A DNA stretch of 64,000 bases from Blepharisma stoltei (taxonomy: Eukaryota > Ciliophora > Heterotrichea > Heterotrichida > Blepharismidae), in NCBI GenBank assembly GCA_914767885.1, contig CAJZBQ010000018.1, forward strand, positions 1,054,001 through 1,118,000, written 5' to 3'. Shown here piece by piece: positions 50,671 to 62,600 of this stretch. The position numbers were made by a program, and so were the translations under genes. The notes beneath the pieces were generated by a model. The model saw only the letters and a program-made list of their open reading frames with translations. It did not search any database and was not told where the DNA came from. Positions within the stretch are counted from its first letter, which is position 1, and each line of letters starts with the position of its first letter.

Positions 50671-53600
50671 TTATTTAGACATATATGAAGCTTCAAATTC
50701 ATAGCTGAGCTTTTGTGCTTCATCATTAGACCTTTCTACATAGAAATATTTTGCTTCTCCTTCAATTCCTGCTTGGGAAGGAGTTTTCTTACTCCCCTCC
50801 ATAAACGGAGGGTGGGTTTTTGGAAAATTAGGATTTTTGTAATGGTTTTGTTCAATCACGCTAGGGGAGTTAGATAATTGAAATTTAAAGAGCCTCTGGA
50901 TATCTTGGCCTTTTGCGCTGACTAATAATGATGGAAGATACCTACTCTGATATAAAGTCCCTGCAGCGCCCAAGGATACTCAGCCAATTCCAAGAAGACA
51001 CTGGGCAAGTATTAGGTTAAGGAGAGAAGTAGCAATACATATTCAGAGCCATAAACATCCAGTCAAAAATATTGAGTACCACATAGAAGCTCTATGATAA
51101 TTGTATGGCTTTCTCACAAATCATATACTTACTACAAGCCAAGATATTATTACTGTGCAACATACATTTTCTGCAATTTCTGAAGCCGGCAAAAGGGTTG
51201 TGTTTAATACAACCAGTACAATTTGTCAAAAACTTTTACCAATTGAGTGGAGTGGCTGCTCTCTAAAATGAAAAACTATACTTTCAGTCTCATCTTGCCA
51301 AGTTGGCCTAAAATATAAGCTTGCTGGCAAATAGAATAGCAGAATAACAGACGATAATATTACATATTCGAGATGCTTATCTTGTCAACAAAACACTTTG
51401 CAATCTAAATTGAAATAACTGTCTTTGTATCCGTCTCCAATGCTGTTTGTACATTGAAAGGTCAGAAATAAAAACCTGAAAATAGGGAGGAATAGCACAT
51501 CTCCTATAATTGGTAGACAGTATTTTCCTAGTTCGTCCAAAGCTTCAAAGAGAAGTAATTTACTATTTTCTCCAATTCGAAAAATTCGCTGTAAAAGCAA
51601 TGCAAGCCATAAAATAGCAATAATGTTCATTAATTTTATTTGGTGCCAAATATCTCACTCGCTACCTTCCGTTCAATTTCTTAAATCGAACATCGACAAT
51701 TTGGTGAAAGTGGAGAGTCCAGGAAATAATTCACTAAAATCTGGTCCTAATGCTATATATTGTAAGGATTCTATTCCCATAGTAATATAAATTCAAGTAT
51801 CAAGAATCGTTTCTTCCTCAACAGTATCAAGCATAGGAAACTCTCTTGTGTATAAAAAATCAAAATATTTATAAATAAAGCACACTCCAAAGATAAATGG
51901 GATTGAGCCAATTCCCGCTAATAGCAAATATCCGTATAAAAATGACTTACTCTCACTTCCTTTAAAAGGGCAGGGAAGATCAGCCCCCACAATATCGCTA
52001 GGCAATTTTCCATTATTTCAAACATACCAAGTGTTAGTATGAAAAGACTGATACGCAATCACTTTGGAGGGGTCTCAGATTCCGCTCAACTCCATCTCTC
52101 ACGTTGAGTTTTTTTGGACTAAGTTGTATACGCCAAATGCAATTGTGGACCTATCGGCTCCATCAGCATTGATTTTAATTTTTCCAGAGCATCCATTAAA
52201 TTTGACATACCTTACTGCTTGAGAAATTGAAGAATCTTTTAAATTAGCTCCTAGAGTAATCAAGAAATCTATTGCTAAAGCACCGAGATAGGTAGCATCA
52301 AAATGGAGACACATATAATCATAAGCAAACCCATACATATTCAAAATTTCTGTTTTTAAGCTTTCTCCAAAAGTCCCATAATATGATAAAAAACTGAGGT
52401 AATTTAACCCTTCCATCAGCTCTTTCCTCTTTAAATATTTAACTGGACCGATTTGGGTTTCATTCAAGTCAGCTGGATTTACCGTGCCATCGCTTACACA
52501 TAGATAAATATCTCCTTTCCTAGCTCCTGAATCGTAAAAAGATTCAATAACAGCAAGAACATCAGGAGGAGTCACTTCCATAACGACATACCTTGATTTT
52601 AAACTTATGATTTCTTCAGCTATAGACTTATCTGTCCCATTATATCCGAGAGGCACAATTCTGTTACTATTCATGATCTCTATATTGAAAGTTTTCGCCT
52701 TCTTCTCAAATTGATCTTTAAAATCAATACCTCAAGAAGTATTAGAGCAAACTAATGAGCATTTTGAGATTTCAAATGATGTTAGCATTAAAACAACATT
52801 TGAGGCAGTTAGTGTATTTGGATAGGAAACTCTAGCATATTGAGGGTAGTATATTTGATTACTCATACTACTTGAAGTTTGGATTCCTATAATAGATGTT
52901 GTTATGTTTAAAGCATGAAAAACTGAGATTGTCCCTACAGTTATTGGCGTTTGCAGCCCAGGAATAAAAAAGTAGCCAATTTTTTGTACGTATTTATTGA
53001 AGCAAGCATAGCTATAATTGTAATCAAACACTGAAGCTCCACAATCAGAAATATTTAAGGCTACTAGATTGAAATTGGACAATATTAACTGGTTATAATT
53101 TATATAATGTACTGCGAAAACAGATCCAGTTTGAAATATAGCGTTTTCCTCATAACTAGAGCCATCTGGATTTGAGATTCCTCCATTAAAGCTGATAGGT
53201 ATTTGAATTTTTGAGTTATCAGGTATGTTAGAGGAATTTCCAGGAAAAATGTATGATGATATGATGTCCACTAAATCTTCGGTTATACTTCCAATATTAG
53301 TTATCTGACCATTTTGAATGTTATTGATTCAAAATAAATAATCCTGGTCGCTAATTGATTTGATAATAATTCCAAGATTATAAATTGAATAGTAGCCCTG
53401 AATCTCACTGGTGTTTATAACTCCTAGAACCCAACTCGCCAATTGGCCAAGAAGATAAGAGAAATAATCTTCGAGGCTCTTTGGGACATATTCATGACTT
53501 GATATAATCAGTGAGCCTTCCAAATTTGCTTTTCAACCAGCTTGGTCAAGAAAAATAAAAACATATCCTTTATTATTCATATCTGCATCTGAAATAGCTT

Positions 53601-54228
53601 TTTGCACCATAACTGATATCTCCGGATTTGTCGCAATTATAATCACTTTGATTCCGAGCGGTTTAATTTGCTTTGAAATTATAAGTTGAAGCGTTTCATA
53701 CGTTATCAGTGATGGAATTGCTGCTTGAAAAGCAATATTTATATTCCGAATTGATTTAAAATTCAAGTCTATGTATTCTTCTCCTAGTATTACAGCTACC
53801 TTTTGTCATCCAAAATAATCTACCAGTGCCAAAGCTGATTTTCTTATTAAAGTATAAGAATCCCTCAAAAAATAAACAAAGTCTATAGAAGCGTCAGGGT
53901 TGTTTAAATACACAAATTGGATAAATCCTACCTCTTTTGCATCATTACTTATTAAGGAGGTTAAAGTCAAAGAATAAGTTGCATCAAGAATAAAATCAAA
54001 ATCTCTAGTAGAAGCGAATAGTTCCCAGTCTGTAAGGTTGTTGATTTCATTTGCAAAGTATAAAACATTTGAGTTCGCTGTGCAATTAAAGTTGACTAGA
54101 TCGGCGCATTTGTAATTTTTTTCAAAAAAATTTATAACAGATGTAGGTGTAAATCGACTGTATAAAATTGGAATAATTATATATTGGCTTGATACAAAAG
54201 AAAGCAAAAAAGCAGCCAGAAACCCCAT
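50671..54228 (-). CDS. Receptor 1: PBP1-type ligand-binding domain plus multi-pass membrane region, 1158 aa
   Basis: ATG 54228 opens a signal peptide (MGFLAAFLLSFVSSQ). The outer part of ~650 residues looks like two type-I periplasmic-binding-protein lobes, as in family C GPCRs and natriuretic or amino-acid receptors (ALALVDYFGWQKVAVILGEE; QKAISDADMNNKGYVFIF; ARVSYPNTLTASN; VRYVKFNGCSGKIKIN). A cysteine-bearing neck (GADLPCPFKGSES) leads to seven or eight helices (LYGYLLLAGIGSIPFIFGVC.. to ..LLGIGWVSLGAAG) and a short cytosolic tail. Stop TAA is at 50671-50673. Trp is frequently TGA. One 81-bp IES (50789-50869) lies in the tail. Ligand unknown; mating-type or food cues are only guesses. Confidence 0.85.
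50789..50869. mobile_element. 81-bp mini-IES derived from a MITE end, in receptor 1
   Basis: TTA at 50789-50791 and 50870-50872. Absent at the same site in receptor 2 (55410). The reverse strand runs TGATTGAACAAAACCATTA, then AAAAACCCACCCTCCGT, which is the first ~70 bp of the 390-bp MITE, closed by its own CTCCCC tip. Confidence 0.93.
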
Positions 54229-55291
54229 CTTTTAATTTAATTTTGGCGATTCTTTTTATGAATAAATTACAAGAAATTTCATTGATATATCTATATCATT
54301 AAACTTCATAATTATATCATGATTTTACTTATTTTTAAATTATTTAATAGTTCCAAAATGGATAATTCAAAGAACATTTCAAAGCGGACAAATAATAAAA
54401 AATAATAGTAGACAATTCTATTAAGCCCTTGTATAATGCTTTGAATTAATTTCATAATGTTTCTGATAAGCCAAAAAATGATTTCACTAGCAAAAATTAT
54501 AAATGTCCACGTTAAGTTCCTTTTGGTTCATCAGCACATTCAAGAAATTAAAGCAACAAATAGCAGCTTTATTTTTTATTTCTAAATGATCAAGCTGTTT
54601 ACTAATTTCAATAAAAATAAATTATGATATTTCAAGCCTCAATGAACTAAGGATTAAAAGCATGGTTGCATCAATAGATCTGAAAGTTTCCATTTGAAGA
54701 CTAAGTTAAGCTATGTTAGCATTATTGAAAATTCCCAACTATGCTGCGCTAGGAGCGAGATTTTTCACTTGCTTCATCTATTGACATCAATCAGGATATT
54801 CTAAACTGGTCTGACTGGTAATTTCTTAACTAAGTTTACGAACTCCTCTTAGCTGGGCTTGGTCTTAAGCTTGAACTTATAAAAGGTCTTAGCTTCTTGC
54901 CTATTTGAATAACAAACAAATTAAAATTTTTTGTGATAATTTAATAATTTCTTGATTTTATATTTGAGCGAATATTTCTGATTGATTCAATATAAAATTC
55001 TCTGCATTTCAGTATCCATGAAATGAAGATTCTTTATATTTCGACATTAATAATTTTTATAGAAGAATTAATCAAGATTGCAAGTTTGTTCTTTACTATC
55101 AGCGTCGCTCAAAGCTCAAAAATAAAGCTATAGCTAATATTTGAGAATTGTCAAATAATTAAAATATTAGTAAATCTCACTTATCAACTTTTCAGAAGCT
55201 TTACTATTATAAGTTATAATTGAATAACGAGAAACAGAATATTTAATAATCTAAAAGCATGCAAATTAATGATTGAAACAAGATATAATTA
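54229..55291. other. Spacer between receptors 1 and 2
   Basis: Contains the duplicated 5' flank of receptor 1 and the 3' flank of receptor 2. A stretch at ~54710-54900 has no counterpart in unit 2 and may be a separate insert. No gene. Confidence 0.5.
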
Positions 55292-58200
55292 TTATTTAGA
55301 CATATATGAAGCATCAAATACATAGCTAAGCTTTTGTGCTTCATCATTAGACTTTTCTACATAGAAATATTTTGCTTCTCCTTCAATTCCAGCTTGAGAA
55401 GGAGTTTTCTTAGATAATTGAAACTTAAAGAGCCTCTTAATATCTTGGCCTTTTGCGCTAACCAGTAATGATGGAAGATACCTACTCTGATATAAAGTCC
55501 CTGCAGCGCCCAAGGATACTCAGCCAATCCCAAGAAGACATTGAGCAAGTATTAGATTAATCAAAGAAAAAGCGGTGCATATTCAGAGCCATAAGCATCC
55601 AGTCAAAAATATTGAGTACCACATAGAAGCTCTATGATAATTGTATGGCTTTCTCACAAATCATGTGCTTATTACAAGCCAAGATATTATTACTGTGCAG
55701 CATACATTTTCTGCAATTTCTGAAGCCGGCAAAAGGGTTGTGCGTAATATAACCAGTACAATTTGCCAAAAACTTTTACCAATTGAGTGGAGTGGCTGTT
55801 CTCTAAAATGAAAAACTATACTTTCAGTCTCATCTTGTCAAGTTGGCCTGAAATATAAGCTTGCTGGCAAATAAAATATCAGAATAACAGACGATAATAT
55901 TACATATTCGAGATGCTTATCTTGTCAACAAAACACCTTGCAATCTAAATAGAAGTAACTGTCTTTGTATCCATCTCCAATGCTATCTGTGCATTGATAG
56001 GTCAGAAATAAAAACCTGAAAATAGGGAGGAATAGCACATCTCCTATAATTGGTAGACAGTATTTTCCTAGTTCGTCCAAAGCTTCAAAGAGAAGTAATT
56101 TACTATTTTCTCCAATTCGAAAAATTCGCTGTAAAAGCAATATAAGCCATAAAATAGCAATAATGTTCATTAATTTTATTTGGTGCCAAATATCTCACTT
56201 GCTATCTTCCGTTCAATTTCTTAAATCAAACATCGACAATTTGGTGAAAGTGGAGAGTTCAGGAAATAATTCACTAAAATCTGGTCCTAATGCTATATAT
56301 TGTAAGGATTCTATTCCCATAGTAATATAAATTCAAGTATCAAGAATCGTTTCTTCCTCAACAGAATCAAGCATAGGAAACTCTCTTGTGCATAAAAAAT
56401 CAAAATATTTATAAATAAAGCACACTCCAAAGATAAATGGGATTGAACCGATTCCAGCTAATAACAGGTATCCGTATAAAAATGACTTACTCTCACTTCC
56501 TTTGAACGGGCAGGGAAGATCAGCCCCCACAATATCGCTAGGCAATTTTCCATTATTTCAAGCATACCAAGTGATAGCATTAATAGACTGATACATAATT
56601 ACATTGGAGGGGTCTCAGATTCCGCACAACTCCATCTCTCACGTTGAGTTGTTTTGGACTAAATTGTATATGCCAAATGCAATTGTGGACCTATCGGTTC
56701 CATTAGTATTGATTTTAATTTTTCCAGAGCATCCATTAAATTTGACATATCTTACTGCTTTATAAATTGAAGAATCTTTTAAATTAGCCCCTAGAGTAAT
56801 CAAGAAATCTATTGCTAAAGCACCGAGATAGGTAGCATCAAAATAGAGACACATAAAATCATAAGCGAACCCATACATAATCAAAAGTTCTGTTTTTAAG
56901 CTTTCTCCAAAAGTCCCATGATATGATAAAAAACTAAAGTAAATTAGCCCTTCCATCAGCTCTTTCCTCTTTAAATATTTAACTGGACCGATTTGGGTTT
57001 CATTCAAGTCAGCTGGATTAACTGTGCCATCGCCTACAACAAGATAAATATCTCCTTTCCTAGCTCCTGAATCATAAAAAGCTTCAATAACAGCAAGAAC
57101 ATCAGGAGGGGCCACTTCCATAACGACATACCTTGATTTTAAACTTATGATTTCTTCAGCTATAGACTTATCTGTCCCATTATATCCGAGAGGCACAATT
57201 CTGTTATTATTCATGATTTCTATATTAAAAATTTTTGCCTGCTTCTCAAATTGATCTTTAAAATCGATACCTCAAGAAGTATTAGTGCACACAAATGAGC
57301 ATTTTGAGATTCCAAATGATGTTAGCATCAAAATAGCATTTGAAGCAGTTAGTGTATTTGGATAGGAAACTCTAGCGTATTGTGGGTAGTATATACTATT
57401 ACTCATACTACTTGTAGTTTGGATTCCTAAAATAGATGCTGTGATGTTTAAAGCATGAAAAACTGAGACTGTTCCTACAGCTATTGGTGCCTGCAGCCCA
57501 GGAAGAAAAAAGTAGCCAGTTTTTTGAGTGTATTTATTGAAGCAAGTATAGCTATAGTTGTAATCAAACACTGAAGCCCCACAATCAGAAATGTTTAAGG
57601 CAACTAGATTAAAATTTGACAATAACTGGTTATAATTTATATATTGTACTGCAAAAACAGATCCAGTTTGGAATATAGCGTTTTCCTCATATTTAGAGCC
57701 ATCTGGGTTTGAGATTCCTCCATTAAAGCTGATAGGTAATTGTATTTTTGAGTTATCAGGTATGATAGAGGAATTTCCAGGAAAAATGTATGCTAATTTG
57801 ATGTCTACTGAATCTTTGGTTATACTTCCAATATTAATTATCTGACCATTTTGAATGTTATTGATCCAAAATAAATAATCCTGGTCACTAATTGATTTGA
57901 TTATAATTCCAAGATTATAAGTTGAATAGTAGCCCTGAATCTCGCTGATGTTTATAATTTCCATAACCCAACTCGCCAATTGGCCAAGAAGATACGAGAA
58001 ATAATCTTCTAGGCTCTTTGGGACATATTCATGGCTTGATATAATCAACGAGCCTTCCAAATTTGCTTTTCAACCAGCTTGGTCAAGAAAAATAAAAACA
58101 TATCCTTTCTTATTCATATCTGCATCTGAAATAGCTTTTTGCACCATAACTGATATCTCTGGATTTGTCGCAATTATATACCTTAGAACAGGTATGGCTT

Positions 58201-58984
58201 GACTTGAAACTCTCCCTCCCCCCACCCCCCCTGACGGTTTCAGTTTGAATGAAATTGTAATTCAAAATGACAAGTCCCTCACTAAGGATTTGACAAGTCA
58301 AATCCAATATGTAGATTTCAATAAAGCTGAAATAGTCAAGGTATGGAGTGAGGGGAGGGGAGTTCTTAAGTTGATCTTAAACCGTGCTTACGGTATAATG
58401 ACTTTGATTCCAAGCGGTTTAATTTGCTTTGAAATTATAAGTTGAAGCGTTTCATACGTTATCAGTGATGGAATTGATGCCTGAAAAGCGATATTAATAT
58501 TCCGAATTGATTTAAAATTCAAGTCTATGTATTCTTCTCCTAGTATTACAGCAATTTTTTGTCATCCAAAATAATCTACCAATGCCAACGCTGATTTTCT
58601 TATTAAAGTATAAGAATCCCTCAAAAAATAAACAAAGTCTATAGAAGCGTCAGGGTTGTTTAAATACACAAATTGGATAAATCCTACCTCTTTTGCATCA
58701 TTACTTATTAAGGAGGTTAAAGTCAAAGAATAAGTTGCATCAAGAATAAAATCAAAATCTCTATTAGAAGCGAATAGTTCCCAGTCTGCAAGGTTGTTGA
58801 TTTCATTTGCAAAGTATAAAACATTTGAGTTCATTGTGCAATTCAATGAGGCTAGATCGAGGCATTTGTAATTTTTTTCAAAAAAATTTATAACAGATGT
58901 AGGTGTAAATCGACTGTATAAAATTGGAACAATTATATATTGGCTTGATACAATAGAAAGCAGAAAAGCAGCCAGAAACCCCAT
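55292..58984 (-). CDS. Receptor 2: paralogue of receptor 1, 1157 aa
   Basis: ATG 58984 (MGFLAAFLLSIVSSQ) to TAA 55292-55294. It has the same domain order as receptor 1, with scattered substitutions over the whole length. Differences are mostly conservative, for example ISDCGASVFDYNYSY is kept and TPPDVLAV is replaced by APPDVLAV, so both copies look functional. Removing the 219-bp IES at 58175-58393 gives one open frame identical in layout to receptor 1. Confidence 0.85.
58175..58393. mobile_element. 219-bp TATACC-tipped IES in receptor 2
   Basis: The insertion is exact relative to receptor 1 at 53636. The tips are TATACCTTAGAACA and, reversed, TATACCGTAAGCAC. The interior has C-rich (58210-58232) and G-rich (58346-58362) tracts. 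Confidence 0.93.
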
Positions 58985-59663
58985 CTTTTAATTTTAATTT
59001 TGGCGATTCTTTATATGAATAAATTACAACAAATTTTCATTGATGCATCTCTATCATTAGATTTTATAATTGTATCATGCTTTTATTTATTTTTAAATTA
59101 TTTAATAGTTCCAAATTCAAAGAGGACAATAATAAAAAATAATAGTAGTCAAATTCTATCCAGCCCTAGTAATATTTTACTCTTTTTTAAACTTTAATTA
59201 AATAGAAATTCTTTGGATGTGCAATAATTACATATTGTAACAGCTTTATTCTTTACTTCTAAATAATCAAGCTGTTTACTAATTTCAATAAAAATAAATT
59301 ATGATATTTCAAGCCTCAATTATTAAGTGATTAAAGGCATGGGTTTATCTATAGATCTGCAGGTCTCCATTTTAAGGTAGTGTAAGTTTTTAATTTAAAT
59401 TATAATTATGTTCATTGTGCATAATATCATAGCAAAATGAGATTTAAAGAAAAATATTGGATAAATCAAGTCTAATCGGGATTCAATAACAAAATTTAAA
59501 ATGATACCTATTTTAAATAGAAACACATTAATTCAATATTAGAAAATTCACTTCTAGCCAATGCGGTTTCAAATATAATTATAAATATTAGCTAGATTGA
59601 ATTGTTCAAACATTAAATTTATTATATTTAAAAATATAAATAACTTTTAAATTATCCAAAAAT
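58985..59663. other. Spacer between receptors 2 and 3
   Basis: The duplicated 5' flank of receptor 2 extends to about 59400; the rest is AT-rich with no gene. Confidence 0.5.
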
Positions 59664-62600
59664 CTAGCTATCTTTGCTGCAACTTGAATTAAATACTTCC
59701 AGATTCAAGTTACTTGAGTCAATAAGATTTTTACTTGACTGCATATTGTCTTCGCTCTGGAAATTATTCACTATAAAATTAAATCTTGTTCTATTGTTTG
59801 TTTCTTCATCATTTACAGAGCTTTGAGCATGCAAATATCTAACAGACTTAGAAATCCCAGCATCTTCGGGACTCATTGAAAATAGTTGAAACCTAAATAA
59901 TTTGTGAATATTTTGAGCTTTTTCAGATTGTAAAAGAGAAGGAAGATACAATTTTTGATAAATGAGACCAGCAACTATAATGGCAGTTCACCCTACTCCA
60001 AGTAAAACTAATGCTAAGACTTTATCAAACTTTGCTAATGCACAGGAAACCCAAATTAAGAGACTGCAAATTAAAAATATAATATATCACAATGAAGCTC
60101 TATCATAGTTAAAAGGCCTTTTAAATATTGAAATAGCTATATATACCGATATTAACGCTATTCCAAGTCCTAAAAAGGTATCTTCTGATGCTGGACGAAC
60201 AATTGTGTATAGAGAAATTAAAGCCATTTGGACAAAGCTCTTTAAAACACAATGAAATACAGTCTCTTGGAAATGAAAAGGATGGCTCTCTTTTCAAGTT
60301 GATCTAAAGTATAGGCTTGTAGGCATATATAAACAAATAGCTATTGAAGAGGTGATTACATAGCTAATATGCTTTCCTTGCCAGCAAAAAGTTGAGCAAG
60401 CATGGTCATTGAAACTGTCCTTAAAATTATCTCCAACACTACTAGTACACTGATATGTTTGAAATAAAAACGAGCATATAGGGAGGAAAAGCGCATCTCC
60501 AATTAGAGGTAAAAAATAAAGATTGAATTCATTGATCGTCATAATTATAAAACTTTTTGATTTTCGAACTATTCTGACTTTTCTTAATAATAAAAGAATG
60601 ATCCATAAAAAAGACAGAGCTTCAAATAGCTCAACTTGGTTTCAAAATGTGAACTTATCTTCCTTGATCCAACCCCTAATCTCAAGGGATGAAAGCTTAG
60701 TAACATTAGATCATTTAGGGAAAAAATTTGTAAAATCAGGTCCTATCTGCATATATTGTAAACTTTCAATAAGCATAAGCAGATATGAAAGAATGTCATA
60801 TAAATTCTCTTTTTCTGGAGACGTCAGCTTTTGAAGCCTTGACTCAAAAATATAATAGTAAAATCTTATCAAAACGCCAATTCCTAATATGAAGGGAATA
60901 ACTTCTATAATTATCAATAGAATATATCCATAAAAAAATGATTGAATATCGATACTTCTGAATGGGCATTCTTGGCCGTCTCCAATAATGTCATTAGGAA
61001 CTTCACCATCAGTTACTCAAGAAATAGTTTTAGTCATCTGAAGTACAATAAGTTGGCTTGGATCATAGAGCCCGCATGTATTAATTGTCCAGGTCGAGTT
61101 AATTTCTATTAAATTGTGGATTCCAAGATTTGTCGTTAATCTGTCACTATCATCTTGACTTATCCTCACTATTCCAGAGCAGCCAGTAAATTTGATGTCT
61201 CTAATTATTTTAACGATTGTAGAGCTATTAACATTAACTCCTTCATGTAATAAATAGTCAATTGCATAAATTCCAAGATACGCGGCATCATAGAATAAGC
61301 ACATATAGTCATACGCAAAGCCATATAATGATAAAAACTCATTTTCAATAGCTAAGCCAGCTTGGTTTTGAAATGCTGGAAAGCTTATATAAATGAGATT
61401 ATTCATGATTTCTGCTCTTTTTTTATATGAATTAGAGCCAATTCTTTGTTCATCTAAGTCTGATAAACTTATCATTCCATCTCCAACGATCAAATAAATA
61501 TCACCTTTTCTCATCCCTAAATCATATAATGCTTCTATCACATATAAAATATCTGGCTGATAAATTTCCAATACAATATATCTGCTTTTGGCTTTGATCA
61601 CTTCCTCTATAATATTGCTATTAGAGCTATTAAATCCTAAAGGAACAGCCATATTTTGATTCAAAATCTTTATGTTGTATGATTTCGCCTGATTTATAAA
61701 TTGAGATTTGAAGTCTCTTCCTCATATTGAATCAGAATACAATAAAGAGCATTTTGATATACCATAAATACTCAATATAAGTGCAGCTGCAGATGCTGTA
61801 TGTGAGTTTGGATAAGAGACTCTGATGTATTGAGGATAATACTTAAGATCATTCATAGTAGTTGATGTCTCTACTCCAATAACAGGAGTTGAAAGGTTAA
61901 GTGCTTCAAACAATTCAATCACTCCAAGGGCCATAGATGTTTCTAAAGCTGATATAGCTCATGCACCTTAATCGATCTCTATACCTCAGCAGAATACCGA
62001 CCAGAAAAAAATACTGTAAATGACATCTGCATTATACAGTGCAAGTCTGATTAGGCACCTTAAAATCATAAACAGAGACTCGCCATTTTCGTTTTTACTT
62101 TTCAAAAAAGCTGACAAGTACAAATTAATTTTGGAAATTAAAATAGATGGCCAATAATAATCTAAAATATTTCAGGGATATATATGAAAATACCCGAATT
62201 CTAAAATATGATTTTCAAAGCATTCATGTGAAGAGTTATATATAAAATTGCTGCTTCCACAGTCAGAAATATTGTGAACAACAATATCAAAATTTTCTAA
62301 CATTAACTTCTTAGTCTTTATCATATCAATTGTATAAGTAGCTCCTAACTGATTCATGAAATTTCATAATTAATTAAATAAGGCGTCTTAACTTGGGTCT
62401 GACATCCCTGCTAGGCAGTCTCGAGCCCTATTTAATATATCTGGCAAGATTTTGCCATATCAGAAATTGACAGCTATGCTAGGTAAGCAGTTCCAGCAGT
62501 GAGCGAAGCCTAGCCCTAGTCTATTCTCAGGTATGGATTTTACCTCATAGGAAGGAGAGCACGATAGTTGGAAAGAGGAAGCCCAGTAAGGTCCTTAAAA

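Larger units (their letters stand above)
50311..54900. repeat. Segmental duplication unit 1 (receptor 1 plus flanks)
   Basis: The unit begins TTTGAATAACAAACAAATTA near 50311 and the same sequence starts the second unit near 54902, about 4.59 kb later. Coding and flanks are highly similar, including the 5' flank (54240-54440 with 58990-59180). Inserts differ between the units. Confidence 0.85.
54901..59400. repeat. Segmental duplication unit 2 (receptor 2 plus flanks)
   Basis: The second copy of the ~4.59-kb unit, in the same orientation. It carries a 219-bp IES missing from unit 1 and lacks the 81-bp IES of unit 1. Confidence 0.85.

Noticed and set aside
58110-58307. Frame reading through the middle of receptor 2 with a Gly/Arg-rich stretch
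   Set aside because: It runs into the 219-bp IES; comparison with receptor 1 shows the stretch is inserted DNA.
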